Shown piece by piece: positions 41,855 to 55,330 of a DNA stretch of 64,000 nucleotides. Origin of the DNA: Nephrocerus scutellatus (lineage: Eukaryota > Arthropoda > Insecta > Diptera > Pipunculidae). The stretch covers positions 95,764,249-95,828,248 of the forward strand of contig OX352762.1 of assembly GCA_947095585.1 (NCBI GenBank). Reading direction: 5' to 3'. The notes beneath the pieces were generated by a model. It was not told the DNA's origin. It made no database searches and saw only the letters and a list, made by a program, of their open reading frames with translations. Made by a program: the position numbers and the translations under genes. Position 1 is the first letter of the stretch. Each line of letters opens with the position of its first letter.

Positions 41855-44741
41855 ATGTACACACGCTAAAGGGGTTTGCACCCTTATAATGCTTAGCACA
41901 GCGTAGGCGTTAGGAAATTAGGGAGAAGAAAGGATGAGATGTCTATGCACGCGTGTCTTAAGCGACTGCAGATCATAAAAATGTGGAAACACAGAATCAG
42001 GCAAATCATTACACATAACTATCGTGCGGCTAAAGAAGGAATCTCTGAATTAGTTAGTACGTCCAAAGATAGGCTTAATGTTGGACCCGTGACCTCGAGT
42101 TGAGGCACGGGTATTACGGATGGGATGGAGAATAGGCGGGATACATCTGGATATTTCTTTTGAACACCGCTTGTGGAAAAAGCGATAAAACAGTGACAGG
42201 CAGAAAACATTCCCACCATGTTCAAGCGAATCGATTGTTTTCGCGATATGTACGTCACCAATAAGTTTTAACGCGCGGTTCTGAACTCTGTCTAGTAGAT
42301 GCAATGTGGTCTTTGCGGCACCTGCCCAAACAATACAATTGTATTCAAGTTTAGGGCGAATATACGCCTTGTAAATAGTAGCCAGATCTGAAGAAGTGAA
42401 GTACATCTTGCACCGTTTTAGGAAACCTAAACAAATATGTGGTCGTTCCAACGAAGCTTGTTGTTGATGCACATACCGAGAATTCAGTTTCTTTGATGCA
42501 AGATCCATTCATGGATAAAGGTTTGGGGTTTATATTACGCTTAGAAGACAGAAGACAAGAAGGCATTGGGTCTTAAAAACATTAAATTCAACTCTATTAT
42601 GTAGTCCCCCCCTTGTTTTGTTGTCAAGTTCAGAACTTAACGTGCTTAACATACGTTGTTGTTCAAGTTCTACTTGTAACGAAGAGGGGCGTGCAGAAAG
42701 TGGGAAGTCATATGAAAAGCTAAGAGTACTGTCATCAGCGAAATAATGGATTGGATTAGAGGTGATGGATAGGAGATCATTAATGAAAATAAGAAAGAGT
42801 GTCGGAGATAAAACAGAGCCTTGAGGAACACCGGCGTTTATGCGGTGAACATTGGATTTGAATCCGTCCAATACGATCTGGATTGAACGGTCAGAAAGGT
42901 TGTTACTAGTCCAATCGAGCAGGGTGTTATTAATTCCATAAGCATTCATTTTCGACAAAAAAAACTTGATGCCAGACTCTGTCAAATGCCTTGGAAATAT
43001 CGAGTGCAACAACTTTACGTTCACCAAATTTGTAAATAGACTGGTTCCACTTTTCAGTGATATAAGCCTTTAGGTCACCTGTAGAACGTTGCCTACGAAA
43101 ACCATACTGCTGGTTACTAAGGATTTCACGTGATTCAAGGTATTGCATAGGCTTACGATTGATAAGAGTTTCCATGACCTTGGAGAGTATAGATGTTAGT
43201 GAATGGGTCGATACGAGGAAAGAGATGACGTTTCGCCTTTTTTAGGAACAGGCTGGATAACGGCTGTTTTCCAATTCTTTGGGACGACTCCAGAAGAATA
43301 AGAGAAATGGAAAAGTCTGCGCAGTCTGAAGAACACCTCTTCAAAACTATAGCGGGTATGCCATCAGGCCCAGCAGATTTGTGAATGTTGAGATCATTTA
43401 ATACTCTAGCCACTTGACGAGCACGGAAGTAAATCTGTCCCATAGAGGATTTAACTCTTGCAAGTACAGGCGGCGATAACGCGCTATCTGGCAGCGTAGA
43501 GCTAGCTGCGAAGTGTGAAGCAAGCAGATTGGCTGACAGTTGGAATGTCATTGTGAATGAGCGTTGGAATTGAAGACGAGGAAGTATTTTTAATTCGTTT
43601 CACGAATGACCAACAATTTTTACTTTCTTTGCGACATTGAAGTATTTTTTGTGTCAGTTTTTGGTCATAGTCGAATTTGGCGCGTTTAAGGTAGGCATTG
43701 CAATCATTTCTTACTCGTCTAAATTTGGTTCGGTTTTCCACAGTGGGGTTTTTTTATGTAAACGAAAGCATACCTCACGGTTCCTAGTAACCTCTTTGCA
43801 GCTTAAATCAAACCAAGCATTTTCCTTCGGTTTGATACACTTTGTCCTGGAAGGGATAAATCGAGGATTATGTTGGTGATCGTATCAGAAGTGGCATCCA
43901 CACCTCTATTGGCGTTAAGTGGCCAGTTATAGCTTCTAAAGAAATTATTGAGGCCATCCCAGTTGGCTTTCTCGTAAAGCCATACTTTTCTTTTATGAGT
44001 TTTCTCTTTAACTGTGTGCTTTGACAACGAGAAATTAGCTGATACTACACAATGGTCTGAAGGGCCTAGAGGCCATAATACACTGATGGTGTATTTGTTA
44101 GGAAGAGAAGTAAGAAACAAGTCAAGGGTATTAGCGTTATGACTTACAATGTCTGGAATTCGAGTGGGCTCATTCACAAGCTGAGTGAGATGGTTAAAAT
44201 CAGCAAATAACTCAACATCCTTTCCTCGCGGTGTTGTTAAGCCTGAATAGCGAAGCCAACTATAATTGTGTATATTGAAATCTCCCACAATTACGACTTC
44301 AGACGATGGATCACTTGAAAAAATTCTAGTGATAGAGTCGGACAGTGCATCTAACTCACTACAAGTTGAGACACTGTCAAAATTAGGGCTTCTGTATATG
44401 ATATGTTTACGTACTGTGACTTTGAGCCAAATGAAGTTGAATTCCGCATTGGAACAATGATTGAAATGTGCTTGGGTTTGGTAAGCAATATCACTACGTA
44501 CATATACTGCGAGATCGCGGTGGGGAAAAAATATTGGCACTAAGATGTAACCAGGCCAACTAAAATCCGAAACGTCGGAATCAGCGTTAATCTGGGTTTC
44601 TGTTAGTGCCAGAATAGCAGGTTTGTGGTCTGCTAAATGAACGCACGTGGCCGAGAGATTCGATCTAAGCCCACGAATGTTACACACATCGACCCTGAAT
44701 TCGTACATTAGACGAAAAGGACACACACCAATACAATCCAA
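41855..44741 (-). pseudogene. LINE-A, best-preserved copy: endonuclease plus reverse transcriptase
   Basis: A nearly complete minus-strand non-LTR element of about 2.9 kb. The endonuclease is one open frame (44741-43803, 312 codons) with VDVCNIRGLRSNLS, LALTETQIN, EVVIVGDFNIHNYSW and GPSDHCVVSANF: the N, E, GDFN and SDH motifs of APE-type endonucleases. The linker (43741-43502) and reverse transcriptase follow in overlapping frames needing several frame shifts. They carry YGFRRQRSTGDLKAYITEKW, VVALDISKAFDRVWH (first catalytic Asp), NAGVPQGSVLSPTLF and IHYFADDSTLSFSY (FADD pair). The C-terminus is at 42508-42050. There is no RNase H and no zinc-knuckle ORF1. The group is CR1/Jockey-like by motif; exact clade unsure. 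The frameshifts make it inactive. Confidence 0.85.
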
Positions 44742-45640
44742 TTCGATCTTTCGCTGACGACAGCACTCTCAGCTGCTCATAAAAGTTTGAGGAACGTCCC
44801 TCCACTTCTCATGGAACTCATGGAACTCAACCAACTACGTATGTTAAGGACGTGAAATTCTGACCTAGACAGTATGATACAATGGGGAGAAAACAATCGA
44901 GTAGAATATGACGCTTCCAAAACCCAACGCTGTCTCCTGTCGTCTAAGCGATTCCCATGGCATTATCCATGAATGGCACTTGCATCGAGGAAATTGAAAA
45001 TCTCGCAATTCTCGGTATGTGCGTTAACGACAAGCTTCGTTGGAATGGCCACATATTTACCATCGCCAAAAATGCTGCGAAATGTTCAGGTTTTCTAACC
45101 CAAGAAAAAAATATTTTACTCCCTCTGATCTGGCTACTATCTACAAGAATTTTATTCGACCTAAACTTGAGTACAATTGTCATATCTGGTCTGGTGCACC
45201 TAAAACTACCTTGCATCACTTTGGACCTAGGTAGAATACAAAACCGAGCGATAAAACTTATCGGTGACGCAGATATAGCGAAATCAATTCATTCTGTTTT
45301 ATCGTTTCTTCCACCAGCGGTGCTCAAGAGAAATACCAAGTGTATGCCACCTCTCCTTGAACTCAACCGCAATATTTGTGGCGCTCTAAATGCTCATCAG
45401 CTTACCCTTATCCTATCCTTACCCATCTTCTGACGTACAGTTAAGTTTAGGGATTCGTTCTTCAGCCATACAACACGTATGTGGAATGCTCTGCCAAGCC
45501 CTATCTTCTCACATCAATATGATCCACAGGCATTAAAAACACAAGCTCACAGACATCTCCACTTTTCTCCTCCTTTTCCTTAACGCCAACGCTATGCCAA
45601 GCATATCGCCGAGCATTATAAGGTTTAATTAATGCGAATT
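44742..45640 (+). pseudogene. LINE-A 3' part, right of the inserted minus-strand copy
   Basis: Starts CAATCCAATTCGATCTTTCGCTGACGACAGCAC, the codons for the FADD block. Continues WGENNRVEYDASKTQRCLLS, LRWNGHIFTIAKNAAKCSGF, RIQNRAIKLIGDADIAKSIH and a C-terminal piece, then AACGCCAACGCTATGCCAAGC...GCATTATAAGG. Frames shift several times. Confidence 0.75.
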
Positions 45641-45649
45641 ATATAAACA

Positions 45650-45930
45650 AAACAAAAAAACCGATAAAATTTTTCATGTAAATTCTCTAACAGGAGATAC
45701 ATATGTGTGCAAAGTTGAACCGGGTTAATTTGGAAAAAATTAATATTAGAGCCCCTTTACTTCAAAATGTTTACAAAAACTGTTGTCAACTGAGATAAAC
45801 ATGTGTTGAAAATTTGAAGTAAATCTGGCGAATTTTAAAAAATGTATATGAACTGTGGCCCAGGGTCTCCAAAATTTTGAATTCTTTTCTTTGCTTCGCA
45901 TGCAGATAAAAGCCGAATCGATTATGAACA
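45650..45930 (+). repeat. TTCTCTA minisatellite element, short decayed copy
   Basis: Starts AAAACAAAAAAACCGATAAAATTTTTCATG and AAATTCTCTAACAGGAGATACATATGTGTG, then about two decayed units. The far end is not found. Confidence 0.55.
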
Positions 45931-48170
45931 TTCAATTTCATCGTTAGCAGTCTGTATGTATCTTTGCTTACTAAATGTTTTATGCTTTATTTAATCGGCG
46001 TATTTATTAATTGAATTGTATTATTATTACGTTTCTATTTTTTGCATTGCATAGTGAAAATGTCATTTGGTGTCGACGGCATCCTACGCATTGTGCAACA
46101 AGTTGTCAAAACATTCTGTCATTTGGTCATTCGAGAATTTACATAAAAAATTTTATTTTTATTGGTTTATTTAGCGCTGTATGTTCGAGTTGGACGGACA
46201 CGTTCAGTTTTTAGTCAATTTCGTTGCGCTACAACGTCGATATTTTAGAATTCGAACCTTCACCTTTCAAACCACAGCTGGTGCTATTTCAGTTTTTATA
46301 TGAACGCCTCATCGCGGTTTGCGCTGCTATACCATTATCGTGAGAAGAGAGAAAGAGGCTATAATTAAAAAGTTTTTGCACAAAATGTTTGCTTATACAA
46401 AAATCAAATTCACATGATAAAATTCACAGTCAAATCCATTTCATGTGCTCTGTAGAGGCTTACTGGAAAAGCCTTTGTCTGCATAACAAACAACGAGTGT
46501 TTTACATTTAAATAAACTAAATCCCCAGAGCCCAGAGACTTTTTCCGGGAGGCCAAGCCCGGACCCTGGTTGTAGAGCCAAATATGATGAATCTCGTTAT
46601 CACATCACCTATAAAAAAATTCAACGAAATTGTTACTATAATTCTTTTTTATTTCCTAACATCAATCGGCTGAAGTCCTACAAAAAAACATTTAAGAAAA
46701 TTCCACAATTTCAAATAAAATACAATCCAATTGTGTTGTTTTGTAAAATTCAGCACATTTAGCGAAGTGGCGTGATGACGGAAAAAAGGATTATTGATTG
46801 TGTCTGGGAAAATGTTTTCGAAGTAATAAAATAGACAGTGATTTGTGCAGCATAACCACTTTTGGCTAGATAATAATATAAAAATACATTTGTAATTGAA
46901 GTTAAATCTAAAATAAATGAAATACATAAAATACCAGCTAAAGTACTTCAGCATGATTCAGTAGGAAGTTTCCCAACAAAGAATAAATAAAGCCTGTTCG
47001 TTTTTTTTATTTATATTACCAGGCTTTCATTAACTGAGCAAGAGGAGGGTTAACAATCTTTGTGATAACCATTTGTTTCTGAACTCTGTGTTGTTATTTT
47101 ATTGCAGTACCGATCGGGATTGTATACTAGACAATACCAGAAACAAATTAAGGAACCTTTTTTGCCACGAACAAAGATAACGCTTTATCAAATTGTCAAA
47201 TAAAATTCGAGATAACTCTTTAGTTATCGATTTTTGCATCCATTGTTGAGAATTACCAAATAACACTCGTAAAACCAGGAATCATTCAAAGATTTGATTC
47301 GTATAAAAATTTATGTGTTTTCATTTTATTTTACTGCCCGAATCGTGGTATTGTGGAGCACTGCTTGCTTGTACTTTGATAAATGATTGTGGGCTGTATG
47401 ATAAGGTATAATACTGGTAGGTATATGCACTACTATGTTGTTCTGTTCACTAAAATCGTCCTCATCATAGCATCCTGTGGTAACATTTAATTTCTCTTTA
47501 ATTTGAACATTTTGGAATAGACCCATTAGCTGGATATTTATAGGAAACGTAACTCATTTACGGCTTAGTTGTACATGTGCATACGTGCTATCAAAAAATT
47601 ATATATGTATTGCGAAAAACAATTAACATGGGAGCCTGCGGATAAACTCATAGTTTCTATGTGGTTCATAGTTCAAAGGTAATGCAAACATTTAATGTGG
47701 GCAATTTCATTGAATGTTTCTATTCTAAATGGTTCTGTATTTGACTATAGCTCGTTATTTTATTACCTTCTCGTAGTATATTATAGTTATATGGCTGCCA
47801 TAAGCACTGCATTATGTTGAAACAATTCAACTTTTATCTCAACTTAGCCCGAGCCTTTATATATGTATGTAGACTGCAGTCAAATTGGTAGGCTTTTCGT
47901 GAACACTGCATTCATTGCATTCAATAACATGAAAGAATATCCTGAAAGTTTACCATTAAAAATTAATTAAAAAAGCAATAAAATTCTCCTATACGCCTGG
48001 AAGTGAACAACTGACATGAAAAATTTATTGTTTATGGGTTGTTTTTTGTATATTTATTTGAATTTAGTTGTATGGAATAAATTTATTTTTGATGAGAAAC
48101 TGACATCTCACTTATTTTAATTTTTTTGCTTCAACGTCTTATTTTTCCAAAGCTATATAACACAGAGAAG
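45931..48170. other. Mostly unique intron
   Basis: AT-rich without coding blocks. One scrap, 46549-46592 (AGCCCGGACCCTGGTTGTAGAGCCAAATATGATG), is the inverse of the RTE-like LINE 3' end at 49436-49475, so a tiny 5'-truncated RTE tail sits here on the plus strand. Confidence 0.45.
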
Positions 48171-48179
48171 TGTGTTTGG

Positions 48180-48700
48180 ATTTCCGTGAACATTGCCAAT
48201 ATAGGGCATAATTCCACGGTCCTCTCCGGACATGGATTGTTCTACGTCAATCAACGTCCATCTCGAGATGGACTCAATGGTTAGAGGAGGACTCATCTTA
48301 TATCCCTGCCAATTTTTGGTTCACGACAACTGGTTGAGACATGCAACTCCACATGGAGCACATAATCGCACCAGTTACCAAAGAAATTTCTAACATCATG
48401 GGCGGCTGATGTAGTGCTCTACCCGCATTTTGATAGTAAACCACCAGCCACTACGTAGGTCATGCCCGAACTCAACCAATAGTTGGCAATGACTTAGCTA
48501 ACCTCAAAGGAGGTCATCCTGATCCGTAGACATAAACCAACTCCCGTAGTACCAGCGCAACTTTGGTGAGATCTGCCATCAAATGTCCCAGAGATCGTTA
48601 AGTATGAGTGTCTGGGCGAGGCAAATCTAACCCTGGCAGCACATCGTCTAGAACAGCTATTATCGAAGGCAACATCACGGTAGGGTAATGTACGACAAGG
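48180..48700. repeat. GC-richer segment of unknown origin
   Basis: Clearly less AT-rich than its surroundings (for example GGTCCTCTCCGGACATGG, GACTCAATGGTTAGAGGAGG, CGATCGTTAAG-like words) with no frame longer than noise. Base composition suggests decayed transposon coding or leader sequence. No family recognised. Confidence 0.35.
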
Positions 48701-48954
48701 CTGCTAAATACGAAGACAGTGCCCATTCTAGATATTCTAAGTACCAGCAGCCTTGCCCTATTTATCTGCCGAGTTCACCAAGTATCAAACCCATTGGTGA
48801 AGTAAGATACAGCGGTCCCCTCGGGGAGATATACAAGACAGTTTATTCTAGCGGTTTTATATACCAAAAAATAAAAACAAATATTTTACTAAATAACAGA
48901 CCAATTGTTATCAAATTAACATTTAGCCGGTCATTAATAGTATATTACATATCG

Positions 48955-49215
48955 AGCGAGGAAATTGGATGAGCACTTTTCTGTGATTTTCTGCTATTTT
49001 CTTAACGACCAAAACCAGTTTTTATGCTAAATCGGTTATGCGCAATGCAAAATTACTCTGGGAATGTGTGTTCGCGTTGACTGCAGTAAATAACAAAAGT
49101 ATTTTATATGTAAACTCTCTAGTATGTATAACGGCTACTTTCGAAGCTAGGTTATAGTTTATGAAACAGTCACTTTCGTCTATAGGCTTGTGAAAAATAA
49201 GTACCCGCTTATCAA
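48955..49215 (+). mobile_element. MITE-like repeat, copy 3
   Basis: Matches 9225-9502: GAGCACTTTTCTGTGATTTTCTGC, TGTGTTCGCGTTGACTGCAGTAAATAACAAAAG and AACAGTCACTTTCGTCTATAGGCTTGTGAAAA. It is the middle form between 9225 and the inverted copy at 61178. Confidence 0.6.
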
Positions 49216-49429
49216 ATCACATAGCCTAAGTACTCTTCTTAACCAAATTTGGAGGGAAAAGTCCGATCTGCAGTACGGTTTTATTATTCAATGTATTACT
49301 GTTGATTTGATAGCATGATTGTGCTCTCGTATGAGGCTTTTGACAGAGTTTGGCATTATGCTCTTTTATCAATGGAATAGATATAAAATATAGTTTCTAG
49401 TACAATGGTTCATTGTATAAGAATTTTTT

Positions 49430-51725
49430 TTTCAACTTCATATTTGGCTCTACAACCGGTGTCCGGTCCTGGCCACCCGTAAAAAATGTCTCCACCGGTC
49501 CCGATTTAGAGCCGATGTCATCCAGTTTGACATCCCTAAACTCTGTGCGTCCTGGTCTCCGTCAAGCATCGAGCGTAGGATTGGCCGGCCTCGCTGTCGT
49601 AATCCATAAATCCTACCTACCTCTTCGCTCATGCGAGCTAGGTGTCCTGCCCACCGAAGCCTACCGAGCTTAATTCTCTTTACGATGTCGACATTGCGGT
49701 AACACTCGTAGATCTCATCATTATAGAGTCTCCGGAGTCGTCCTTCCTCACATACGGGGCCAACAATTCTCCGTAAGACTTTTCTCTCTCTCGCGGCTAA
49801 GATAGGTCAGAATGCTTTTTGCTAAGCACCCAAGTCTCGGATCCATATGTAAGTACTAATATGACCATTATCTTATACACCAGATCGCCTCAACACCTTT
49901 ATAAAGCTCTACTATGGTTATATTATCATAGGTCGCTTTAAAGTCTATAAAAAGATGGTGTAGTGAGTTTTGAAACTCTAGACATTTTTCCATCACCTGC
50001 CAAAGGGTGTATATCTGTTCAGGTGTTGATTTGCCTGGGAAAAGCCACACTGGTATGGAACAATGATGACTTTAGCGTATAGGGCTATCCTATCTTGAAG
50101 GATAGAGGATAAAATCTTATACGCGGCACTCAACAACGTTATACCACGATAATTGCTGCATGTTGTGATATCTCCTTTCTTATGCATGGGGCACAGGATG
50201 CCTCTTCGCCAGTTTTCTGGTATCGCTTCTTCCTCCCGTACTTGCACTATTATTTCATGAATTGCTTGATGTAATGTGAGACCTCCTATTTTTATCAGTT
50301 CCGCTGGGATCCCATATGATCCAATGGCCTTATTATTTTTGAGCCGATTTATCGCTCTGCTAAATTCGTCTATGCTTGGTGGCGGCTCGAATTCCTCAAT
50401 TAACTGGCCATTTAGCTACTCATGAAAGTACTCTTCTTATCGCTCTAAGATGCCCTCGAGATCGGCGATCAGATTACCCTCTTTGTCTTTGCAGTATGTG
50501 CAACGCGGTGCATATTGCGTCATACCGCGGACTCTTTGGTAGAACTTCCGCGCCTGGTGCGGTCCTTGCTCTCTGTTCTGAGCTCTTTATATTCATCTTC
50601 GCTTGCCCGCCTTCTATGAGATTGTTGCATTGCTCGGTACGCAACATTGTTACATTCAGTCGCTAGCTTACATTCGTCATCGAACCAGTCGTTCCGATCT
50701 CTACGACAGATGGCAGTATTCTTATTCTATTCTACTCCCGACATCTCAGCCACAGGACTTACTCTCCTGCATTTAGGGCGAGCCCTATCGCTTGACCGTA
50801 GTTGTTTCTGGTTTCTTCGTTGCGAAGGGAAGCCGTGTTGACTCGAATCTGATTCGCGGATGCAGTCGTTCGTGATGTTGCAATCCATGCTCAGCGCACC
50901 ATACCAACAAGATAGTGGTCCGAGTCAACGTTGGCTCCCCGGTACTTTCGTACCGTCATAAGGTTCGTGTTGTGACGGCTGTCTATCAACACGTGGTTGC
51001 GAGATAACCAGTTGGCTTTGTGGATATTTTTGCGCGCAAACCTTATACTTCCAACGACCACATTATTGGTTGCTGCCATAACTATGACTCGTTGTCCATT
51101 GTCTCGTGTAAGCTATAGGTGCCAATGTACTGCCTGAATACTATTCATATCCACCCGAATAAATTTTACTACATACTGAAGACAGGCATGGAGTTCCCGT
51201 TCGACTAATTCAAAGAAGTCTTCTTTTTCATCATCTTTATGAGGCTTATATTTTTAAATCTGCCCCGCAAGCGAAGGGTGCATATCCGTTCATTTATTGC
51301 TTTAAAGCCGATTCATTCATTCTTTCTTCATTCATTCTTTTGCTGAGAAGAAATCCCACCCGAGCACATGATATCTTGCATGACAGCGGTAATATATGTC
51401 ATATTCTGATTTTTGTAAGAAAATATCCCCCGTCCACCGCATTGCCCGGACTGCTGTTATGTCAGCATTATATTTGGACAGGGTATCGGCTAGCTGCTGT
51501 GCCGCTCAAGCTTTATAGAGTGTGCTTACGTTCCATGAGAAAATTTTTAAATCATTCAGCCGTTTTCGTTGCCATGGTCGTCGTTCATCAGTGTATTCGA
51601 GGCTGATTTTGGGTTCCGTAATGAAAGTTTTTTTACGGGCGAGGTTATTGGCCTCACGATAATCACTGCGGATAAATTTTTTTCCGAAATAGGAAAGAAA
51701 GTAACAGAGAAGAGATGTCAAGTGT
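49430..51725 (-). pseudogene. RTE-like LINE, fullest copy
   Basis: Reading down from 51720: TDERRPWQRKRLNDLKIFSW then NVSTLYKA, the start of an APE-type endonuclease of the RTE kind found in many insects. Further pieces of the endonuclease follow between 51500 and 50900. The reverse transcriptase is represented by YRGITLLSAAYKILSSILQD (50150-50090), then CLEFQNSLHHLFIDFKATYD (49990-49910), with the FIDFKAAYD catalytic block. The tail has RAGHLARMSEE-like and RGRPILRSMLDGD (49640-49560), then RWRHFLRVARTGH and the 3' end CCGGTTGTAGAGCCAAATATG. Frames are broken and the FADD region is deleted. Confidence 0.8.
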
Positions 51726-51984
51726 CAGGACGTACACATTAAATTTTTCATGTTCTTTTATATATGTTTATTATAATGCATTATTCAAAATAAATCTACG
51801 TTTCTATGAATATTGATTTTTTTTTGTTTTTAGGACCACCTTACGTTAAACCTTGTTTGTTTGGCCCAATTTAGCCTTTGAGTTTGACACCTTTGTTTTA
51901 GAGTATTTAATTCTAGTTGTTTTAGGCGGCTTCATGTTTGACCCAGGACTATGTTTCATCTTAACTTTATTGACTCCTAATCTT

Positions 51985-52345
51985 ATAAATTCGTTCTTTC
52001 GCTGACGACAGCTTTCAACTCAGTTCTTCAGAAACGGTCTCAAACTTGAGTATAGTGGTCATGTCTGGTAACAAGCATGCAGCGCCATTTTGCATCTAAT
52101 TCACAGAATACGGAATCGCGCCATAAAACTTATTGGTGGGGAAAATATTGCGTATGTTTATTACCTGTTACTGATGTTTTATCGCTATTGCTTACCACGG
52201 TTCTCCAGAGAAATGGTGAGTTGCGTTCAGCCTTCCCATAAACTAATTCGCGATTTTCATGCCTATTTACAGAGCTGTACTCAAAATGATTTCTTCCTTA
52301 ACCGAAAAACACGCGAACGGAATATATTGCTAACCTCTGTTTAAG
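51985..52345 (+). pseudogene. LINE-A 3' fragment
   Basis: Begins AAATTCGTTCTTTCGCTGACGACAGC (FADD block codons) and continues NGLKLEYSGHVW, LIHRIRNRAIKLIGGENIA and LMFYRYCLPRFSREMVSC. An internal deletion lies between the FADD and the C-terminal part. Confidence 0.65.
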
Positions 52346-53880
52346 CACGATAATGATTCACATTCACTTAAAATTCATAAATATTGACATATTCCCCTCC
52401 TCAAATACCTAAATGACATGCTGTGTTCCTTGCATCATAAGGATTTTAACCCCTTGGCCGTGTACTTTTTGTTAAAAATAGCATAAAATTGCATTTAAAA
52501 AGGATTAAAATTTTATTTCTTGGAGTAGATCCCTAATATCGCCTAAAGCATAACCCCTGAATACATAAAATTTGAACTGACATGTCAATTTCTATGTTAA
52601 GATTATCATAAATTGAATATGTTCTAATGAATTTCACATTTGTTGTAGTGTTTATCGTCAGCACTTCCTAAAATTGTGGTCTGTGTATATCCTTCTCTTG
52701 TAAATCAACTTTCCAACATCCAACAACATCCACTCATACTATTTTGAGATTTAATTAAATATTGTCACCACAAATCCCCAGAGCCATAGTGAAAACATTT
52801 TACCTTCTATTCCTTTTATGTGGGGTTATTTCACTGCTGTCCTTCAGTTAGAGAAATAAAATCAGTTGATGAAATTCAATAGAAGCAGCACTCGTTGTTA
52901 CATGCATGACGGTCACTTTAACTCATGTACGCCATATCAAAAGGACTTTTTTTTGTGTGGGGACTACACAAGTTGACTTACGATAAGTGTTATCACAAAT
53001 TAACGATTAAATTTTACAGCAAGAAACCAACCCATTAAGTAGAGGTTCGCCATTTTAACAGCATGCAACACACCCAACTATCCCATATGTCTGGGATCAA
53101 GGACATGAGTCGTCGTTATCGTCGACGATAGTCGTCTTCACAATCAATTGCGTTTGTAATATTTTCTCAAAACGGCGCCAATGTAAACAATTCACTAACT
53201 TAATTCGAGTTGACATTGTCTTCAAAAGGATGCAATCAGCGAGTACGGGTAGTTAACTGAGTTTTCTCGCCCATAACAATACTAACAACGGCAATTACTA
53301 TTCTAATTTACTACGGCAGGTTCAGCAGCAATGGAACTGTCTCCATATGTTTTCTAGTCAAATCATCCGAAATGTAAAACAATAAGAGAATTTGCCGAAT
53401 ATAATCGAATGAAGTTAATTGGTAAATATGTTTTAACAAATTTCACATAGTATGTACGAGTATGTAACTTTATATATAGGTCTTTGCCGATAACATAAGT
53501 ATGACAATACTATTACCGTGCAAATTACATCCCATATTAAGATGGAAGACATTAAAATAAATGTAAAAAAAACATATGTAATTTCTGCTGATAAGGAACT
53601 TAGAAGGATCCATTTAGCGTCTAAAATACTTAAGAATATTTTAATTTTAATAGACGAAACGCTATACGAATAAATTTATTAAATCAACTGTCAATTTCAA
53701 CTATAATTGCAACTAACTATAACTAAATCCGTTTACTATTGCTTGAAGTTATTACTTCTTTAATAATTATTTCTGCAGTTTTTCTAGGCCATTAAAATAA
53801 TAAAGGGGATCTGCATTGCGATTGATCGGGAAACTACTGACTGCTCAAAACTTGGTTTGAGCCAGTAGCGTAACAATCAA
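52346..53880. other. Intron, mostly unique
   Basis: AT-rich with no coding or shared repeat. GTCGTCGTTATCGTCGACGATAGTCGTC (53109-53136) is a short palindromic stretch. Confidence 0.4.
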
Positions 53881-53889
53881 GTTCTTGAT

Positions 53890-55330
53890 TTAGTGCTTGC
53901 TCTACAGGAGTGAAGGACCTCAAAATGCCAGATTTTTTCAACTGGAACGTGAGTTTTTGGTCATACAGGCACCATGTTTGAGCATAAGACCTGCCATAAA
54001 GTCAGCTGGGTCTCAACTGACAGGCAATCATCATCCAACCAAATCGACTATTTGGCGATCAGCCGATGTTTTAGGAACTGTCTTTTAGACGTCCGACACA
54101 GACTACGAGCCGACATGGGTATGGTACGGGATCATCACATTATGGTAGCTACTGCCCAGTTACGTACTGCATCAGTTCAAATAATCCGCAATATCATCCG
54201 AATCCCTATGGTATAACATCGACCGGCTAAAGGTCCCCTCAGTACGCCACCAATTAAGGGATCCCATTTATCGCAAGGAGTGGAAGCAATAAGCAGCTCA
54301 CTGCCGACAACCATCCAAAAACTTTGGAAAGCTGTGAAAAATGTTTTCACATCTGGAGCGGAAAGTGTTGTTGTTGGAAGCCAGGAAAGGCACAGCACGT
54401 GGCTAACCGAGGATACCTGTAGGCGGATTGAAGAACACAAGCTACTTAAAATTCGTATTGTAGATACCCCAGCAGCAGGGTGGATCGAGCTGGAGTCCCT
54501 GTGTCGAAGCAAAATAAGAGAAGTGCAGCGTAGTGTAAGACTTGACAAACGTAATTATATTAACAACCTGGCCTCAGAAGCAGAGGAAGCAGCGAGCAGT
54601 TGCGATAGCAGAACCGTTTATAGAATCACAAAAGAAGTGATAGGTGATCACCGCTCTAGCCAACATCCGGTGAAATGCTTGGTGCCGTACTCGTTTCAGA
54701 TGAGGATCAGCTCAAGCGATGGAAGGAGCATCTCTACGATCCTTAACCGTGTATTCGCCAACGATATTCACCCAAATCAAACGGAGCCGCCGAAAGTAAC
54801 AATTTCCCGAATTCGCACCTTGATCAACGCACCAAAGAACAACAAGTCGATAGGACTAGATGGTATACCCACAGAGCTTCTGCGTGCCATTCCAACGACA
54901 TCAGCAGAGCTTTTATATCCTCTTGTAGAGAGAGCCTGCGAGGCAGAAAGTTTCTCCGACGAGTGGAAGAAGGGAATGATTGTCAAGCTCCCTAAAAAAG
55001 GTAGTCTTATGGAGTGCGAAAAATGGAGAGGCGATCTTCCTGCAGTTGCAAAGGTAATAGCCACTAGCTCTGTATCCTCCTGTGTAGACCACATCAACAC
55101 CCTGCGGATCATTATTGAACAGTGCCTTGAATTCCGGAATTGACAGTGTCAACAGACAGTTTATCTGGCTCGCCTTGCGCAGGAGAGGTATATCCAATAA
55201 ACTAATAGCTATTATAAAAGCAACCTATGATGGCTCTAAATGTCATGTGCTGCATAGAGGAAAGCTGTCAGAGGATTTCAAGATCCTAAGTGGATTACGA
55301 CAAGGTTGCATTCTATCACCTCAGTAACTG
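53890..55330 (+). pseudogene. LINE-C: endonuclease end, linker and partial reverse transcriptase
   Basis: Endonuclease end at 53974-54210: FEHKTCHKVSWVSTDRQ, NQIDYLAISRCFRNCLLDVR, and VRDHHIMVA (the D-H-H motif). A 287-codon frame from 54280 covers the linker (STWLTEDTCRRIEEHKLLK, EVQRSVRLDKRNYINNLAS) and the RT start (KSIGLDGIPTELLR, EWKKGMIVKLPKKGSLMECE). A deletion and shift at 55140 lead to DSVNRQFIWLALRRRGISNK and LSGLRQGCILSPQ. The first catalytic Asp block is partly lost and the FADD block is absent. The 31440-32165 copy is the same family. Confidence 0.8.
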
